Under the pieces are notes generated by a model. The model was given only the letters and a program-made list of their open reading frames with translations. It was not told the DNA's origin and did not search any database. From the NCBI GenBank assembly GCA_012521015.1, contig JAAYNE010000145.1, positions 1-32,357 of the forward strand: 32,357 bases of DNA, written 5' to 3'. Made by a program: the position numbers and the translations under genes. Below are positions 24,437 through 32,357 of the stretch, one piece after another. Source of the DNA: Clostridiaceae bacterium (lineage in GTDB: Bacteria > Bacillota > Clostridia > Saccharofermentanales > DTU023). The first letter of the stretch is position 1; every line of letters begins with the position of its first letter.

Positions 24437-25522
24437 ATGAGAATCACAGTTATAGGTGCAGGAAATTCGGGTTTAGCAATGGCAGGGCAACTGGCAATTG
24501 CCGGACATGATGTGATTCTTTGGAATCGTACCGAAAAGAATATTGAAAAAATCATGCAAACGAAAGTTATAAATATGAAGGGCGTGATTGAAGGCAAAGC
24601 GGTTCTCAAAGATGCAACTTCAGATTTAAGTTTGGCCTTGGCCGAACCGGAAATTATTATTATTACTCCGCCAGCTTTTTCGCATAGAGAATTGGCGATC
24701 CAATTTCGTGAATATTTGCAAAGTGAACCTTTGATTATTCTCAGTCCGGGACGTACCTGTGGGGCAATTGAATTCAGTCATTATTATAATCAAGGCAATA
24801 ATTCGAATCGACCTCTGATTACGGAAGCTCAAACAGTAATTCATACTTGTCGTAAATTGTCAGAAGACCTTGTTCATTTATATGCAATTAAAAGTGCAGT
24901 TTATTTATCAGGTCTGGGTACTGTGAGCAATGAAGAAATTTATAATAGACTGCCACCGGATTTGAAACGGAATTTTCAACCTGCAGATTCTATGATCCAA
25001 ACTTCGATCGGCAATGTAGGTATGATTTTGCATTGTGCGCCCTTACTATTGAATAGTGGTAGAACCGAGGATCAATATTCGGATTATCTTTATTATCATC
25101 AGGGAATTACACCACGAATTGCCGAATATTTGGAGGCAATGGATCGGGAGAGAATGCAAGTTGCATTGGCATTGGACTATAAAGTTGAGAGTACAAGTGA
25201 TTGGCTTGCTCGCAGCTATCAATCACCGGGTAATAATCTTTATGAAAAAATTCAGAACACCCATGCTTATTCGGAAATATTAGCTCCGCCAACCTTGAAA
25301 CACCGTTATGTTTTTGAAGATATTCCATATGGATTAGTGCCTTTGGAAGCCTTGGGTCACATGTTCGATATCGATATGAGTTATACAGGCTTGATTATTG
25401 ATTTAGGTTCGAAACTGATGAATGAAAATTTCCGTGAAAGTGGGAGAAATTTGCGCGAGGTAGATTTTGTAGATTTCTTCCAAAGGCTTGTACGAAAGGA
25501 TGACACGGATGAGATCTTCTGA
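24437..25522 (+). CDS. Opine-type (octopine/nopaline family) dehydrogenase
   Basis: A 361-aa NAD(P)-dependent dehydrogenase of the octopine/nopaline dehydrogenase fold. The N-terminal Rossmann domain begins MRITVIGAGNSGLAMAG. The C-terminal helical domain has GNVGMILHCAPLLLN (family NxxxHxxP-like region) and YVFEDIPYGLVPLEALG, the conserved D-x-P-Y-G-L-V-P segment. Family members reductively join an amino acid to a 2-oxo acid, or run the reverse; related folds reduce other oxo/imino acids. AGGAGAG precedes the ATG. Its end overlaps the start of the B12-dependent mutase by 14 bp, implying coupled translation and one pathway. The substrate is unknown. Confidence 0.88.
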   Translation: MRITVIGAGNSGLAMAGQLAIAGHDVILWNRTEKNIEKIMQTKVINMKGVIEGKAVLKDATSDLSLALAEPEIIIITPPAFSHRELAIQFREYLQSEPLIILSPGRTCGAIEFSHYYNQGNNSNRPLITEAQTVIHTCRKLSEDLVHLYAIKSAVYLSGLGTVSNEEIYNRLPPDLKRNFQPADSMIQTSIGNVGMILHCAPLLLNSGRTEDQYSDYLYYHQGITPRIAEYLEAMDRERMQVALALDYKVESTSDWLARSYQSPGNNLYEKIQNTHAYSEILAPPTLKHRYVFEDIPYGLVPLEALGHMFDIDMSYTGLIIDLGSKLMNENFRESGRNLREVDFVDFFQRLVRKDDTDEIF

Positions 25523-27401
25523 CTTGAAGGCGGTATACGGTTTGCTTAAACCTGCGAATGATGCACATACAATAGGTTTGCAAACTGCCGGTGAATTACT
25601 GTCAGAATGTGGTTTCCGAGTTGTTATAGCTGATGAAAAAGTGCAGGAAGCATTAAGCTATTATTATGATCATACGGCAAGGGCGGAAGTGATTAACTGG
25701 ATCCGAGCCAATCAGATAAATCGTTTAGGTATCAGCTATCGACTTGATCATACAGATGCAGTCAATATGTTGGGTTATCTTTTAGAAGAACTTAAACAAC
25801 AAAGAATGCTCAAATTTCAAGACGGAAATATTGATTTGTTGTTTTTTGGCGGTTTGCCTCAAACTTGTCGGGAAGTTGAGCGAGAGTTTTCCGGAATTTA
25901 TACATGCTTTCAAGGCGGAGAAACAATTGGTGAAACATTATCTTTAATGCAAGTTCCGTCGAATTTGATTCCGCAAGATATGTTGGAAGTCAGTCAATAT
26001 GATGATACTTTACATCAATTCGGCCAAGAAATAATCGAATCCGGTGAATACCATTCATATAATGTTAAATCTGCTACCGACTATCAAGGTTTCGGTACAA
26101 AGCAAGATTCTTTACTGAAAAGACTCAAGGCAACTGTAAATGATTGTGGTAGCAATGTCAGACCTTTGATAAGAGCACATGTTGGACCTTATCATTCAGG
26201 TCAAAAAAGAGAAGAAGCTGTACGTGAATGTGGTTTGTGGGTGCAGCAGTTAGCAGAGCGCGGTTTGCTGGATATTTTGTCTTTGGGAACTTCGCAGTTG
26301 TCGCAATCAAATTTTGCGGAAAATTGGGCGGGCAAAATAAATGGTGGAGGAGTTCCAGTTAATTCGGAAGCGGATTATCGTTATTTATATGAACAATCCA
26401 GACCACTTTTGATGCGGACGTATGCCGGCACAAAAGGCATTCCACAGTTAGCGCGAATGTATGAAAATACAATCAATATTGCTTGGCATGCACTATCTTT
26501 ATGGTGGTTTAATCAATTGGATGATCGCGGTCCATATGATTTATATACCAATTTGCAAGAACACTTTAAAACCATAGACTATATTGCAACTACTGATAAG
26601 CCATTAGAAGCCAATGTATCACATCATTTCGCATTTAGGGGTTCCGATGATGTAACGTATATTGTGGTTGCATTTTTAGCAGCTAAGCTGGCTAAAAAAC
26701 ATGGCATAAAAACTTTTGTTTTACAAAATATGCTCAATACACCGCGCAGTACGTGGGGTGTACAGGATTTAGCAAAATCAAGAGCCTTGCTGAAATTAGT
26801 CAGAACTCTGGAAGATGAAAATTTTAAAATAGTATTCCAGCCCCGGGCCGGTCTTGATTATTTTAAGCCTGATCTAAATGAAGCCAAGATTCAACTGGCT
26901 TCGGTTAGTTGCCTGATCGACGATATTGAGCCACATAATCAGACAAATCCTGATGTTATTCATGTCGTTAGTTATTCCGAGGCTTCTCATTTGGCAACTC
27001 CGGAAATAATTAATGAGAGTATCCAGATTACTTTGCATACCATAAAAGAATATCGTAAAGCTCGTAATAAAGGCTTGATTGATAATATGAGCAAAAACCC
27101 TGATGTTAAGCAACGTGAGCAAGAGCTCTATATGAATTCATGTAGATTGCTCAAAACATTAGAAGACAATATAAAAGATCTTTATACCCCGGAAGGTTTT
27201 TTCTTAGCTTTTGCTGCCGGCTTTTTTCCTGTACCTTATCTTTGGGGCGAACAGGATAAATTTTCATTGGCGATAGATTGGCAAACGAAAATAATTCGCG
27301 GTTCAATGCAAGTTGTAGATGAGAATGGAGTTGCTCTTGAGATGTCTCAACGTATGAATCAAGCTATTGAGAATCTTAAGCAGGCGAAGCAATTATTGTG
27401 A
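25509..27401 (+). CDS. Fused cobalamin-binding / glutamate-mutase-like enzyme
   Basis: About 630 aa. The N-terminal 140 residues match the B12-binding subunit of glutamate mutase: DAHTIG (the DxHxxG cobalt-ligand motif), GISYRLD at the SxL position, and FFGGLP at the GG position. The rest resembles the large TIM-barrel subunit (MutE/GlmE): NIAWHALSLWWFNQLDDRGP, VSHHFAFRGSDDVTY, LQNMLNTP and a C-terminal FFPVPYLWGEQ segment. Known enzymes encode these as two proteins (small then large); here they are fused. An adenosylcobalamin carbon-skeleton rearrangement of an amino acid or derivative is inferred. ATG at 25509 with AAAGGA upstream is preferred over the TTG at 25488. No reactivating factor gene is nearby. 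Confidence 0.8.
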   Translation: MRSSDLKAVYGLLKPANDAHTIGLQTAGELLSECGFRVVIADEKVQEALSYYYDHTARAEVINWIRANQINRLGISYRLDHTDAVNMLGYLLEELKQQRMLKFQDGNIDLLFFGGLPQTCREVEREFSGIYTCFQGGETIGETLSLMQVPSNLIPQDMLEVSQYDDTLHQFGQEIIESGEYHSYNVKSATDYQGFGTKQDSLLKRLKATVNDCGSNVRPLIRAHVGPYHSGQKREEAVRECGLWVQQLAERGLLDILSLGTSQLSQSNFAENWAGKINGGGVPVNSEADYRYLYEQSRPLLMRTYAGTKGIPQLARMYENTINIAWHALSLWWFNQLDDRGPYDLYTNLQEHFKTIDYIATTDKPLEANVSHHFAFRGSDDVTYIVVAFLAAKLAKKHGIKTFVLQNMLNTPRSTWGVQDLAKSRALLKLVRTLEDENFKIVFQPRAGLDYFKPDLNEAKIQLASVSCLIDDIEPHNQTNPDVIHVVSYSEASHLATPEIINESIQITLHTIKEYRKARNKGLIDNMSKNPDVKQREQELYMNSCRLLKTLEDNIKDLYTPEGFFLAFAAGFFPVPYLWGEQDKFSLAIDWQTKIIRGSMQVVDENGVALEMSQRMNQAIENLKQAKQLL

Positions 27402-27527
27402 TTAATTTATTGGATTCAAATACTGTTTCTAAGTTAAAGGTTCTGTGATTGGAGGTGCAATTACTGTAATAATATGATGATTTCAGTTTGTACAACAAGC
27501 ATTGACGCTTTACTTTGAACAAAAACA

Positions 27528-27556
27528 TTGATTAGTTTGGTTAGTGTCTATATAAT
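27528..27556 (+). promoter_or_regulatory. Promoter for the SDR gene
   Basis: TTGATT (27528-27533), 17-bp spacer and a perfect TATAAT (27551-27556). The expected leader is about 115 nt. This indicates the SDR gene is transcribed separately from the mutase upstream. Confidence 0.6.
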
Positions 27557-27677
27557 TGAAATAGTTGAAACAGATGTTAATTCTATTAACTTCAATTATT
27601 CATTAAATTAATAAAATTAATATCTGATGAAGAGTAAATGAAATGTATCAATCTAAAATAGTGAAAGGAAAAACAAA

Positions 27678-28436
27678 ATGTTTGATTACACAGGAAGAGT
27701 AGTAGTATTATCAGGAGCTTCATCAGGTCTCGGAAAACAAATGGCACTTGCTTATGCAGATCAAGGTGCTGACATGGTTATCATGGCAAGAAGATTAGAG
27801 AGACTCGAAGAATTAGCAAAAGAAATTGAATCTAAAGGTGTTAAATGTCTGGCTATTCGCTGCGATGTTACAGACGTTGAAAGTGTAAATTCTGCAGCTG
27901 CTGAAGCGAAAGAAAAAATGGGTAGAATTGATGTAGTGGTTAACTGTGCAGGCGCATCTGCTAATGCCGGCGTTTTAGAAATGACGGATGAAGAATGGGA
28001 TTTCACCATTGAAACTGATATGACCAGTGTTTTTTATGTAACACGTGCTTTTGGTCAATATATGAAAGAAGCCAATTATGGCCGTATTATCAACATTTCA
28101 TCAATGTACGGTTTAGTCGGCAATACAGCTATCGATACAGTTGCATACCATACTTCAAAAGGTGGCGTTGTAAACTTCACACGTGCTGTTGCTGCTGAAT
28201 TAGCAAGATACAATATTACATGTAATTGTATTTGCCCGGGTTATTTCGAAACCGAATTGACAACTGATACATTAAATACAGACGAATTCACAACTTACAT
28301 GAAAGCTACAGTACCTCTGGGACGCTATGGTAAAAGTGGTGAATTGAATGCCAGTGCTATCTTCTTAGGCAGTGAAGAAGCTTCATACGTAACCGGTGTC
28401 ATTTTACCGGTCGATGGTGGATATACCTGCGTATAA
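27678..28436 (+). CDS. SDR-family NAD(P)-dependent oxidoreductase
   Basis: A 252-aa classical short-chain dehydrogenase. The cofactor motif is SGASSGLGKQ, followed by VNCAGAS (NAG-type), ISSMYG (catalytic Ser), YHTSK (catalytic Tyr-x3-Lys) and CPGYFETEL. Overall it resembles gluconate 5-dehydrogenase and 3-oxoacyl-ACP reductase-like enzymes; the substrate may be a sugar acid or other secondary alcohol. GAAAGGA precedes the ATG. It has its own promoter and a strong terminator, so a metabolic link with the upstream opine/mutase pair is possible but not shown. Confidence 0.9.
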   Translation: MFDYTGRVVVLSGASSGLGKQMALAYADQGADMVIMARRLERLEELAKEIESKGVKCLAIRCDVTDVESVNSAAAEAKEKMGRIDVVVNCAGASANAGVLEMTDEEWDFTIETDMTSVFYVTRAFGQYMKEANYGRIINISSMYGLVGNTAIDTVAYHTSKGGVVNFTRAVAAELARYNITCNCICPGYFETELTTDTLNTDEFTTYMKATVPLGRYGKSGELNASAIFLGSEEASYVTGVILPVDGGYTCV

Positions 28437-28490
28437 TTTTACCGTATTTTAATGGAATCAAAAATTTCATTGATCTCGTTTAATTAATGA

Positions 28491-28527
28491 AAAAGCCTGT
28501 TAAGATTTTTTTCTAACAGGCTTTTTT
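28491..28527. terminator. Bidirectional terminator between SDR and ABC permease
   Basis: Perfect 12-bp arms AAAAGCCTGTTA / TAACAGGCTTTT with an 11-nt loop, then a T run. The A run on the 5' side lets it serve the opposite strand too, but the permease gene ends about 100 bp away. Confidence 0.92.
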
Positions 28528-28627
28528 CAGTTTTTTTGATTACTGAATTGATTTTTCAATGGTTGATTCAAAAAAGCATAAAAAATCCGAAATGATTATA
28601 ATGACTTTGTTTTTAAAGATCTATTGA

Positions 28628-29464
28628 TTAATTAAGTGATATTTTATTTTTTGAAGCTTTATAGATCCAGATAGACATTATAATCCAAGTGACAAAAGTT
28701 GTAAGAATGAAGCCGATTCCGATAATTTTAATATCATTACTTTGAGCACTGAATACTTTACTCATTTCAGAAATCATGCTTTCAAAGACAATTTCGAATT
28801 GAAAATCCGTGTCGAAATTTTGAGGTAATCTGATTGAAATCGGAATAAGTAACATACTGATTAAGGTTATTATTTGCATTGCTATGTAATGTAAAAAATA
28901 AACCAATATAGGACCACCGACACCGAGCTTTTTGAAGATAGCTTGAGAACCGATTGTGATCGCAAACATCATAGAGATAATGTGTTCAAGTCCGGTATAA
29001 ACTACAAGCAGGAAAATTAAACCGATAAGTTTAGGTTGAAGGAAAAAGTCTTTAACCGTGCTGAAAGCGATATGAAACGGTAACTTCATCTCAACTGCAG
29101 TATTTGAGACAATAAATATTGTGATACCGATTGCAAAAACAAGTACGGTTAAAATATGATAAGTAAAATAATATGCCAGACGTGAACTGAAAACAGCAGA
29201 TTCCTTTGCAGGTATTGAGCGAAAAAAATATGATCGTTTGCCTTGTTGATTTTGATAATCATAAATTACTGAAAATACGATCATTGCTATACAACTAAGA
29301 ATGAAACCTAAAATAGTTATTGCATTTACAAATTGAACTACGCCGGGAATTCTCGTTGCCGAAACAAACAAACCAAGTAAAACCGCACCTATCATTGCTG
29401 CGTAGAAATAACGTGCGATATACCACAATTCTTTGACCTGATATTTATATAATTTGGAAAACAT
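28628..29464 (-). CDS. ABC-2-like membrane permease
   Basis: A 278-aa membrane protein with about six helices and no catalytic motif. It begins MFSKLYKYQVKELWYIARYF, typical of the permease in YtrA-type GntR/ABC operons. It follows the ATPase gene by 53 bp on the same strand, so it should form the membrane part of that transporter. In related systems such operons respond to cell-wall antibiotics, but the substrate here is unknown. Confidence 0.8.
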   Translation of the reverse strand: MFSKLYKYQVKELWYIARYFYAAMIGAVLLGLFVSATRIPGVVQFVNAITILGFILSCIAMIVFSVIYDYQNQQGKRSYFFRSIPAKESAVFSSRLAYYFTYHILTVLVFAIGITIFIVSNTAVEMKLPFHIAFSTVKDFFLQPKLIGLIFLLVVYTGLEHIISMMFAITIGSQAIFKKLGVGGPILVYFLHYIAMQIITLISMLLIPISIRLPQNFDTDFQFEIVFESMISEMSKVFSAQSNDIKIIGIGFILTTFVTWIIMSIWIYKASKNKISLN

Positions 29465-29517
29465 TGAAAACTCCTTGTCTATTAAATTGAAGATTATTTA
29501 GTGTTTATTATTGAGGA

Positions 29518-30210
29518 TTATTGGAATATTTGCTCGAACAACTCATTAATACCTTTTCCGTGTTGTTCACGTAAATCATCAGTTGAACCTTTGATTTTGA
29601 TCTGACCGGAGTCAAGAAAGATAACCGAGTCGATAATATTTTCGATATCATTCAATAAATGCGTAGATACAATCATCAGAGCGTCTTCAGAAAAACCTTC
29701 AATCATGCTGCGCAAAATAATCTTTCTGGAAGCCGGATCAACTCCTGAAATCGGTTCGTCAAGAATATAAATTTTTGCTTCACGTGACATGGTAAGTAAT
29801 ACTTGAACTTTTTCTCCCATACCTTTTGACATTTCAACCAACTTTTGTTCAGATTTTAATTTAAACAAGTCAAGCATTCTGAAAGCTTTATCCTTATTGA
29901 AATCGGGAAAAAAATCATCATATAATTTTATGATTTGTTCAGCTCTTAGATTATCGCTGATGTAAGGTTTGTCGGATAAATAAGAAACGATTTTTCTACT
30001 TTCTAATCCCGGTTTAAGACCATTAATCAGAACTTCACCGGAATATGCCATATCGAAAGCACCTATAATTCGCAGTAAACTGCTTTTGCCTGATCCGTTC
30101 GGTCCTACCAAACCTACTATCTGGCCAGAATCAAGCTCTAGACTCAGATTATTAATTGCCTGGAACTTTCCGTATCTCTTACATAAATTATTAATTAGAA
30201 TTGTTGACAT
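29518..30210 (-). CDS. ABC transporter ATP-binding protein
   Basis: A 230-aa ATPase. Walker A is GPNGSGKSS, Walker B is IYILDEPISGVDP with catalytic Glu, the H-loop is VSTH. The signature is MSKGMGEKV, a non-canonical form common in the YtrB/CcmA-like branch where LSKGM(xx)K replaces LSGGQ. It pairs with the permease downstream and is preceded by the GntR regulator gene, with 72 bp between. Operon order is regulator, ATPase, permease. Confidence 0.93.
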   Translation of the reverse strand: MSTILINNLCKRYGKFQAINNLSLELDSGQIVGLVGPNGSGKSSLLRIIGAFDMAYSGEVLINGLKPGLESRKIVSYLSDKPYISDNLRAEQIIKLYDDFFPDFNKDKAFRMLDLFKLKSEQKLVEMSKGMGEKVQVLLTMSREAKIYILDEPISGVDPASRKIILRSMIEGFSEDALMIVSTHLLNDIENIIDSVIFLDSGQIKIKGSTDDLREQHGKGINELFEQIFQ

Positions 30211-30282
30211 TTTATGATAACCCCTCGATTCTCATGAATTATTAATTTTTCTTAATTTAACATTGTTGAACTTTATTCTGAC

Positions 30283-30675
30283 TTAATGATTTTCCTGCTG
30301 ATTCGTTATTTCTTCTGAATCTAAGCAACGTTGGACTAAATCCAAAATTTCTCTTTGTTCTATATCAATGGCTTGCATTTGTATAACAAAATCTCTCGTT
30401 TTATTCTCTGCCATTTCATGTTTTAAATTATTGATTTTTTCTTGATTTTGCGTGATAAACCTGCCTGTAGTTCTTTGGCTGTAGGCTAAACCGATATTCT
30501 CCAGTTCAACCAAAGCACGCTGAACAGTATTGGGGTTTACGGCAAAATCCAAAGCTAAATTTCTCACGCTTTCAATTTTTTCTCCTGCCTTCCAAGCACC
30601 GTTGGCAATATATGTCTTAAAAATTTCAATTAATTGCAAATAGATTGGTTGACTTTCGTCAAATTTATACGACAT
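30283..30675 (-). CDS. GntR-family regulator, YtrA subfamily
   Basis: A 130-aa repressor with an N-terminal winged helix: QPIYLQLIEIFKTYIANGAW, then ESVRNLALDFAVNPNTVQRA with the recognition helix, and the RFITQN wing. The short C-terminal tail lacks a ligand domain, the hallmark of the YtrA group, which controls an adjacent ABC transporter. A near-perfect palindrome overlaps its own promoter, so it is expected to repress the whole operon. TTGGAG precedes the ATG. Confidence 0.92.
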   Translation of the reverse strand: MSYKFDESQPIYLQLIEIFKTYIANGAWKAGEKIESVRNLALDFAVNPNTVQRALVELENIGLAYSQRTTGRFITQNQEKINNLKHEMAENKTRDFVIQMQAIDIEQREILDLVQRCLDSEEITNQQENH

Positions 30676-30723
30676 TTAGTTTTGCTCCAATTTTTACCCT
30701 GTTTGATTTAAATATTAATTGTT

Positions 30724-30761
30724 TTGTATCATTGTATTAAGTGATTAATACAATAATACAA
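30724..30761. promoter_or_regulatory. Operator of the GntR/ABC operon (17-bp arms)
   Basis: Two 17-bp arms (30724-30740 and 30745-30761) around GTGA, with one mismatch; core TTGTAT...ATACAA. On the minus strand a TTGACA -35 (30782-30777) is followed after 18 bp by TATTAT (30758-30753), so the -10 box lies inside the palindrome. A YtrA-type dimer bound here would block transcription of its own operon. Confidence 0.75.
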
Positions 30762-30883
30762 TTTATATTATTACAATGTCAAGAAGAAAATAATTAAATA
30801 TTTCAAGAATCTTCACAATACTTCACTTTCAAACTATTTTTATTTCAAAAGTTGTTGTTACTATAAATTTACGTTAATAAGCG

Positions 30884-30971
30884 TAGTCGCAAAAGAGGCG
30901 ACTATAAATAAACACCTCTTCATACGTCTCCTCGTGATCAAGGTCCCTTCCTCGGGATCTTGATCTCTTTT
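30884..30971 (+). ncRNA. Possible structured RNA or terminated leader
   Basis: Hairpin TAGTCGC-AAAAGAG-GCGACTA (30884-30904), an A-rich linker, then CCTCTT (30915-30920), which can pair with the first loop and its flank (AAGAGG, 30893-30898) as a pseudoknot. A second, strong hairpin follows (GATCAAGGTCCC / GGGATCTTGATC, 30936-30965) with TCTTTT after it. This lies in a 514-bp gap with no gene. It could be a small RNA with its own terminator, a leader element, or a simple terminator plus chance. The first half recalls small pseudoknotted ribozymes or riboswitches, but no known class is matched with confidence. Confidence 0.35.
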
Positions 30972-31189
30972 AAGTTATTGTAATAATTTAGTCCAAAAAA
31001 TAATCCAACAACTATTCTAATTAATCATTTTAAAAATCATTCTGTTGAATTATTCTAATACACAATTCTTATAATCATTCTAATGATTTTGTGTGGTACA
31101 ATAAGCCGCAGAATATAGATTTATGTACAAACAAAAACATTTTAAATAATTGCTTGAAAAATATGATGATTATTGTATGAGGAAAGTTA

Positions 31190-31942
31190 ATGTTTCATTT
31201 ATGGTATGAACGGCAGATGGATCGGGAACTGAACATTCAAACACGAATTATGCGTGAGTGGACGGAAATAGAGGACTTGCTGGTATATAATCGTTTGGAA
31301 TCAACTCCATATCAGGCGTTGGATAAGCTTTTTGAGTTTAATGAATTAGGGTCCGATTCGGATTTTGTCGATTTTGGTTGTGGTAGTGGCCGAGTAACTT
31401 TTTATGTACATAATCGTTTCAATATTCCGGTTACCGGAATTGAACTTAATCCGGAAACGTATTATGAATTAAAGGAAAATATGGCTGCATATCTCAAAGC
31501 TAATCCTCAAGTAAATTTTGCCGAGAATATTGCTTCATATAAAAAAATTGAACAATGTAATCAATTATATGAAAAGTGTAATTCCGATTATAATTCTAAA
31601 AGTTTTAACAATCGAAAAAACAAACCGAAAAAGAAAAATCAGGCTTCGATCAGGTTTTTCCAAGAATATGCAGAACGATATCAAATTCAGAAAAATCAAA
31701 ATGTTTTTTATTTTTTTAATCCTTTTACCGTAAAAATTTTTGCACAAGTTATCCGTAATATTGAGCAGAGTTTATTTGATAATCCGCGTACAGCAGAAAT
31801 TATTTTGTACTATCCGATGTATGATTATCAAGAATTCATGGAAAAAAAGACAATTTTCCAAAGAGTAGGTTCGATCAGTCTACGCATGTTGGAAGATGAA
31901 TTTGAAAAATTTATTATTTATCGATATGATCCGATATCTTAA
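31190..31942 (+). CDS. Class I SAM-dependent methyltransferase
   Basis: A 250-aa protein with the SAM-binding motif FVDFGCGSGRVTF (about residues 60-72), the acidic end of strand 2 in VTGIELNP, and FYFFNPF at motif IV. A low-complexity Lys/Asn/Ser-rich insert (about 130-152) interrupts the fold between motifs II and IV. The substrate cannot be predicted; the family includes small-molecule and macromolecule methyltransferases. GAGGAAAG lies before the ATG. Confidence 0.8.
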   Translation: MFHLWYERQMDRELNIQTRIMREWTEIEDLLVYNRLESTPYQALDKLFEFNELGSDSDFVDFGCGSGRVTFYVHNRFNIPVTGIELNPETYYELKENMAAYLKANPQVNFAENIASYKKIEQCNQLYEKCNSDYNSKSFNNRKNKPKKKNQASIRFFQEYAERYQIQKNQNVFYFFNPFTVKIFAQVIRNIEQSLFDNPRTAEIILYYPMYDYQEFMEKKTIFQRVGSISLRMLEDEFEKFIIYRYDPIS

Positions 31943-32110
31943 TGACTAAATACAATCAATCAACTTAGATTAATTATATTCAAAATGTTTTTTCGAGTTT
32001 TACGAAAATAGATTTGTATAAAAATTTCCGAAAATATTACATGAGCTTCACACAAAACAAATATTGAAAGTATATATTTGGGTAAAAAGGTAGTAAATTA
32101 AGGAGTTTTT

Positions 32111-32357
32111 ATGTTAATAAAGAAAACCAAAATAAGAATTACATCTATAATTCTTGCTCTCGTTCTATTGTTCTCAATAAATGGTTTTAATGTTTTGTTT
32201 GCAGAAGAACATCAAGAACATGGCGTAGTTATAAACGAAGTAGAATCAAATGATCCGGGTGGCGGAAAAGATTGGATTGAATTATATAATAATTCAACAG
32301 GAGATGTAGATATATCCGGCTGGATTATTTCTGATGATAAAGGTTTGGCAAGGTTAG
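32111..32357 (+). CDS. Secreted lamin-tail-domain protein (3' partial)
   Basis: AAGGAG lies 6 nt before the ATG. The first 35 residues form a signal peptide (basic start, ILALVLLFSINGF core, LFAEE cleavage region). The mature part opens with VVINEVESND, then DWIELYNNS and DISGWIISDD, the defining start of a bacterial lamin-tail (LTD) domain. These domains are found in large secreted or surface proteins, often with nuclease or phosphatase domains. The gene runs off the window end, so its full content is unknown. Confidence 0.88.
   Translation, partial: MLIKKTKIRITSIILALVLLFSINGFNVLFAEEHQEHGVVINEVESNDPGGGKDWIELYNNSTGDVDISGWIISDDKGLARL

Larger units (their letters stand above)
30676..31189. other. 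Divergent intergenic region, GntR operon / methyltransferase
   Basis: About 510 bp without a gene. Holds the GntR operator and promoter, the hairpin pair described above, and an AT-rich run with several ATTCTAAT-like words (about 31012-31085) before the methyltransferase gene. Confidence 0.6.

Noticed and set aside
27461-27519. Small frame after GGAGG in the mutase-SDR gap
   Set aside because: The only nearby starts give peptides of a few residues (GTG then TAA) or 14 residues poorly spaced from the GGAGG; there is no sign of coding.
30884-30971. A confident pistol ribozyme call
   Set aside because: The hairpin/pseudoknot layout is suggestive, but the conserved bases around the pseudoknot strand and cleavage site, as I remember the class, are not present. 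It is kept only as an unclassified candidate.

Overview
The window is about 32 kb of AT-rich chromosomal DNA from a low-G+C, Gram-positive-type bacterium, most likely an anaerobic member of the Clostridia. The evidence is a class A penicillin-binding protein with an NlpC/P60 hydrolase, a heterodimeric ABC exporter, BioY/BirA biotin genes, strong AGGAGG-type ribosome binding sites, a YtrA-type GntR/ABC operon and a cobalamin-dependent mutase. No rRNA or other species marker is present, so the genus is not called.

Layout. 1-2595 (+): heterodimeric ABC exporter, first subunit cut by the window edge. 2605-6383 (-): class A PBP followed by an MTA/SAH-type deaminase. 6780-8354 (+): membrane-anchored SH3-NlpC/P60 cell-wall hydrolase ending at a clear terminator. 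8558-10271 (-): birA then bioY. 10666-11100 (+): Nudix hydrolase. 11231-11556 (+): tRNA-Leu(UAA) and initiator tRNA-fMet.

From the end of tRNA-fMet to about 24.4 kb the window looks like an accessory island. It holds a glycosyltransferase-acyltransferase fusion, an XRE and a TetR regulator, a truncated patatin gene, and a radical SAM protein divergent from a cysteine-less paralogue of itself. It also holds a membrane-bound GGDEF/EAL protein and a secreted LCAT-like lipase with an in-frame stop. Long non-coding stretches with decayed reading frames lie between these genes. Three copies of one hairpin repeat are scattered through the island.

From 24.4 kb the sequence returns to compact coding: an opine-type dehydrogenase overlapping a fused glutamate-mutase-like B12 enzyme, an SDR oxidoreductase, a GntR/ABC ATPase/permease operon with a nearly perfect 38-bp operator, a possible structured RNA, a SAM methyltransferase, and the start of a secreted lamin-tail-domain protein.

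The two most interesting loci are the opine dehydrogenase/B12 mutase pair (24437-27401), which suggests an undescribed amino-acid or opine carbon-skeleton rearrangement, and the radical SAM enzyme paired with its Fe-S-less paralogue (15388-18022). All calls are from reading the sequence; no database search was possible.
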